Source: UBA5066 sp046331465 (GTDB lineage: Bacteria; Acidobacteriota; Thermoanaerobaculia; UBA5066). Taken from it: a stretch of DNA of 64,000 nucleotides. Each line of letters begins with the position of its first letter. The stretch's first letter is position 1. The notes beneath the pieces were generated by a model that searched no databases, was not told the DNA's origin, and worked only from the letters and a program-made list of their open reading frames with translations. Where the stretch lies: assembly GCA_046331465.1 (NCBI GenBank), contig JAXLQV010000001.1, positions 1,550,001 through 1,614,000 of the forward strand, given 5' to 3'. Position numbers and translations under genes: made by a program. Shown in pieces: positions 62,693-64,000 of the stretch.

Positions 62693-62805
62693 ATCCCCAC
62701 CTCCTGAATGTGGCTTCGCAACCTGGGATGCTGCCGTAGGGAAACCAGCGCCCCGAACTGCGCAGCGGAGGATAGCAGGCCACGGTCCCGCGCCGCGAGT
62801 CGGGG

Positions 62806-62811
62806 CAGAAT
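62806..62811 (+). promoter_or_regulatory. -10-like element (CAGAAT) for the sulfatase-like gene
   Basis: CAGAAT ends 6 nt before ATG 62818; leaderless if real. Confidence 0.4.
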
Positions 62812-62817
62812 CGGGCC

Positions 62818-64000
62818 ATGAAGCCCTGCCACGGCGCCCTCGCCGCGCTCCCCGTCGCCCTCGCGCTCCTCGCCTCCTCGGCCGGCTGCCGGCCGGGCGG
62901 CGGGGGCGGCGCCGTGAAGACGCCCGGCGCGCCGGTCGTCCTGATCTCCGTCGACACGCTCCGCTCCGACCGTCTCCCGTTCTACGGCTACGGCAAGGTC
63001 GAGACGCCCGCCCTCTCCGCGCTCCGCGCCGACGGGATCCTCTTCGAGAAGGCCTACACCGCCGTGCCGCTCACGCTCCCGGCGCACGTCACGCTGCTGA
63101 CGGGGCTCCTCCCGGACCGCCACGGGGTCCACGACAACCTCGGCTACACGGTCCGGGCCGACGCCCCGCTCCTCGCCGAGCTCCTCCGGAAGGCGGGCTA
63201 CGCCACGGGAGGGGCCGTCTCGAGCATCGTCCTGAAGGGGGAGAGCGGGATCTCCCGCGGATTCGACCTCTGGGACGACTCCGTCGCCCCGACCCGGCCG
63301 AACCAGGCGCTGAACCGCGTCCAGAGGCCGGGCGGAGAGGCCGAGGCCGCGCTCGAGGCGTGGGTCGAGGGCGTGAAGGAGAAGCCCTTCTTCGCCTTCC
63401 TCCACCTCTACGAGCCGCACAGCCCCTACGAGCCGCCCGAGCCGTTCCGGAGCCGGTACTCGTCGAACCCGTACGACGGAGAGGTCGCGACGGCCGACGC
63501 GATCGTCGGGAAGCTCCTCGACTTCCTGAAGGCGCGCGGACTCTACGACCGCGCCCTCGTCGTCTTCCTCTCCGACCACGGCGAGGGTCTCGGGGACCAC
63601 GGCGAGGGCGAGCACGGACTCTTCCTCTACCGCGAGGTCCTCCAGGTGCCTCTCGTCGTGAAGCTCCCGAAGGGCGCCGCGTCGCTGCCGGCGAGCGTCG
63701 CGACGCCGGTCCAGCTGACCGACGTCTTCACGACGATCGCCGAGGCGGCCGGGGTCGAGCCGTTCACGCGGCCGCCCGGAACGGTCTCCCTCCTCGACGC
63801 GGCGCGCGGAGTCCCGGTTCCGTCCCGCCGCCTCTACGCCGAGACGTTCTTCCCCCGGATCCACTTCGGCTGGAGCGAGCTCCGCTCCCTCCTCGACGAG
63901 CGCTGGCACTACGTCGAGGCGCCCCGCTCCGAGCTCTACGACCTCGTGGACGACCCGGGCGAGAAGAAGGACCTCGCGCCGTCGCTCCCGCCCCCCTTCC
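62818..64000 (+). CDS. Sulfatase-family lipoprotein (3' end outside window)
   Basis: 394 visible residues; no stop before the window ends. It is a lipoprotein (lipobox LASSAGC) of the alkaline phosphatase/sulfatase superfamily. The N-terminal metal motif is VLISVDTLRSDRL and the later metal site VVFLSDHGEGLGDHGEGEHG. The nucleophile position, normally Cys or Ser in C-x-P-x-R, reads T86-L-P-A-H90, so formylglycine cannot form and Thr would be the nucleophile, as in phosphotransferase/phosphodiesterase members. In related bacteria such proteins often carry C-terminal TPRs, which lie beyond this window if present. Confidence 0.85.
   Translation, partial: MKPCHGALAALPVALALLASSAGCRPGGGGGAVKTPGAPVVLISVDTLRSDRLPFYGYGKVETPALSALRADGILFEKAYTAVPLTLPAHVTLLTGLLPDRHGVHDNLGYTVRADAPLLAELLRKAGYATGGAVSSIVLKGESGISRGFDLWDDSVAPTRPNQALNRVQRPGGEAEAALEAWVEGVKEKPFFAFLHLYEPHSPYEPPEPFRSRYSSNPYDGEVATADAIVGKLLDFLKARGLYDRALVVFLSDHGEGLGDHGEGEHGLFLYREVLQVPLVVKLPKGAASLPASVATPVQLTDVFTTIAEAAGVEPFTRPPGTVSLLDAARGVPVPSRRLYAETFFPRIHFGWSELRSLLDERWHYVEAPRSELYDLVDDPGEKKDLAPSLPPPF

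Noticed and set aside
61111..63909. Upstream extension of the M1-M28 frame to a 2077-aa protein
   Set aside because: The extra part is low-complexity, lies antisense to the sulfatase-like gene and overlaps the ChaN-like gene in another frame. A signal peptide begins exactly at GTG 61110.

Overview
The window is about 70% GC, its genes are tightly packed on both strands, and it reads as chromosomal core sequence from a Gram-negative bacterium. It makes lipid A (lpxD, fabZ, lpxA), builds an outer membrane (bamA, skp/ompH, lolC/lolD) and carries ClpC, an SpoIIE-type phosphatase, a DUF4388/PATAN protein and a large Hanks-type kinase. That mix, with the many GTG/TTG starts, best fits Acidobacteriota (something near Thermoanaerobaculia). 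This is inference from gene content, not a marker-gene placement. I see no insertion sequence, prophage, integrase or CRISPR array.

Layout. 1-9.4 kb: a nuclease-helicase fusion (cut by the left edge), a PBP4-type peptidase, a GAF-SpoIIE phosphatase, a sugar-nucleotide epimerase, an alkyladenine glycosylase, a GAF-GGDEF cyclase and a DUF4388 protein. 9.4-17.8 kb: glutaryl-CoA dehydrogenase, asnS, a three-domain aromatic amino acid enzyme (chorismate mutase, prephenate dehydratase with ACT, DAHP synthase), rimO and ribF. 17.8-28.5 kb: an exported barrel-like protein, a MacAB-like exporter, a GT-C glycosyltransferase, a metallo-beta-lactamase-fold hydrolase, threonine aldolase, RidA, hpt and a large protein of unknown function. 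28.6-40.1 kb: lysS-lolC-lolD and clpC-bamA-ompH-lpxD-fabZ-lpxA, an envelope-biogenesis block. 40.3-47.7 kb: an EF-G paralogue, a Ser/Thr kinase, gamma-glutamyltranspeptidase and tRNA-Pro(CGG). 47.7-53.7 kb: a crotonase, an ECF sigma/anti-sigma pair, lexA, an M61 peptidase and a small lysozyme-like exported protein. 53.7-64 kb: a 65-bp tandem palindromic repeat, then a six-gene minus-strand operon (ChaN-PDZ, M1-M28-PDZ double peptidase, MscS, GNAT, acyl carrier protein, and a KAS III in which Ser replaces the active-site Cys), a small Lys-rich protein, and a sulfatase-like lipoprotein cut by the right edge.

Three things stand out. First, -10-like hexamers repeatedly sit only 5-13 nt before start codons, on both strands, which implies widespread leaderless mRNAs. 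Second, the KAS III/ACP/GNAT end of the six-gene operon looks like a small dedicated acyl-transfer module tied to envelope genes. Third, the Ser/Thr kinase carries six spaced T-E-x-(I/L/V) motifs in its linker that look like phospho-threonine docking sites.
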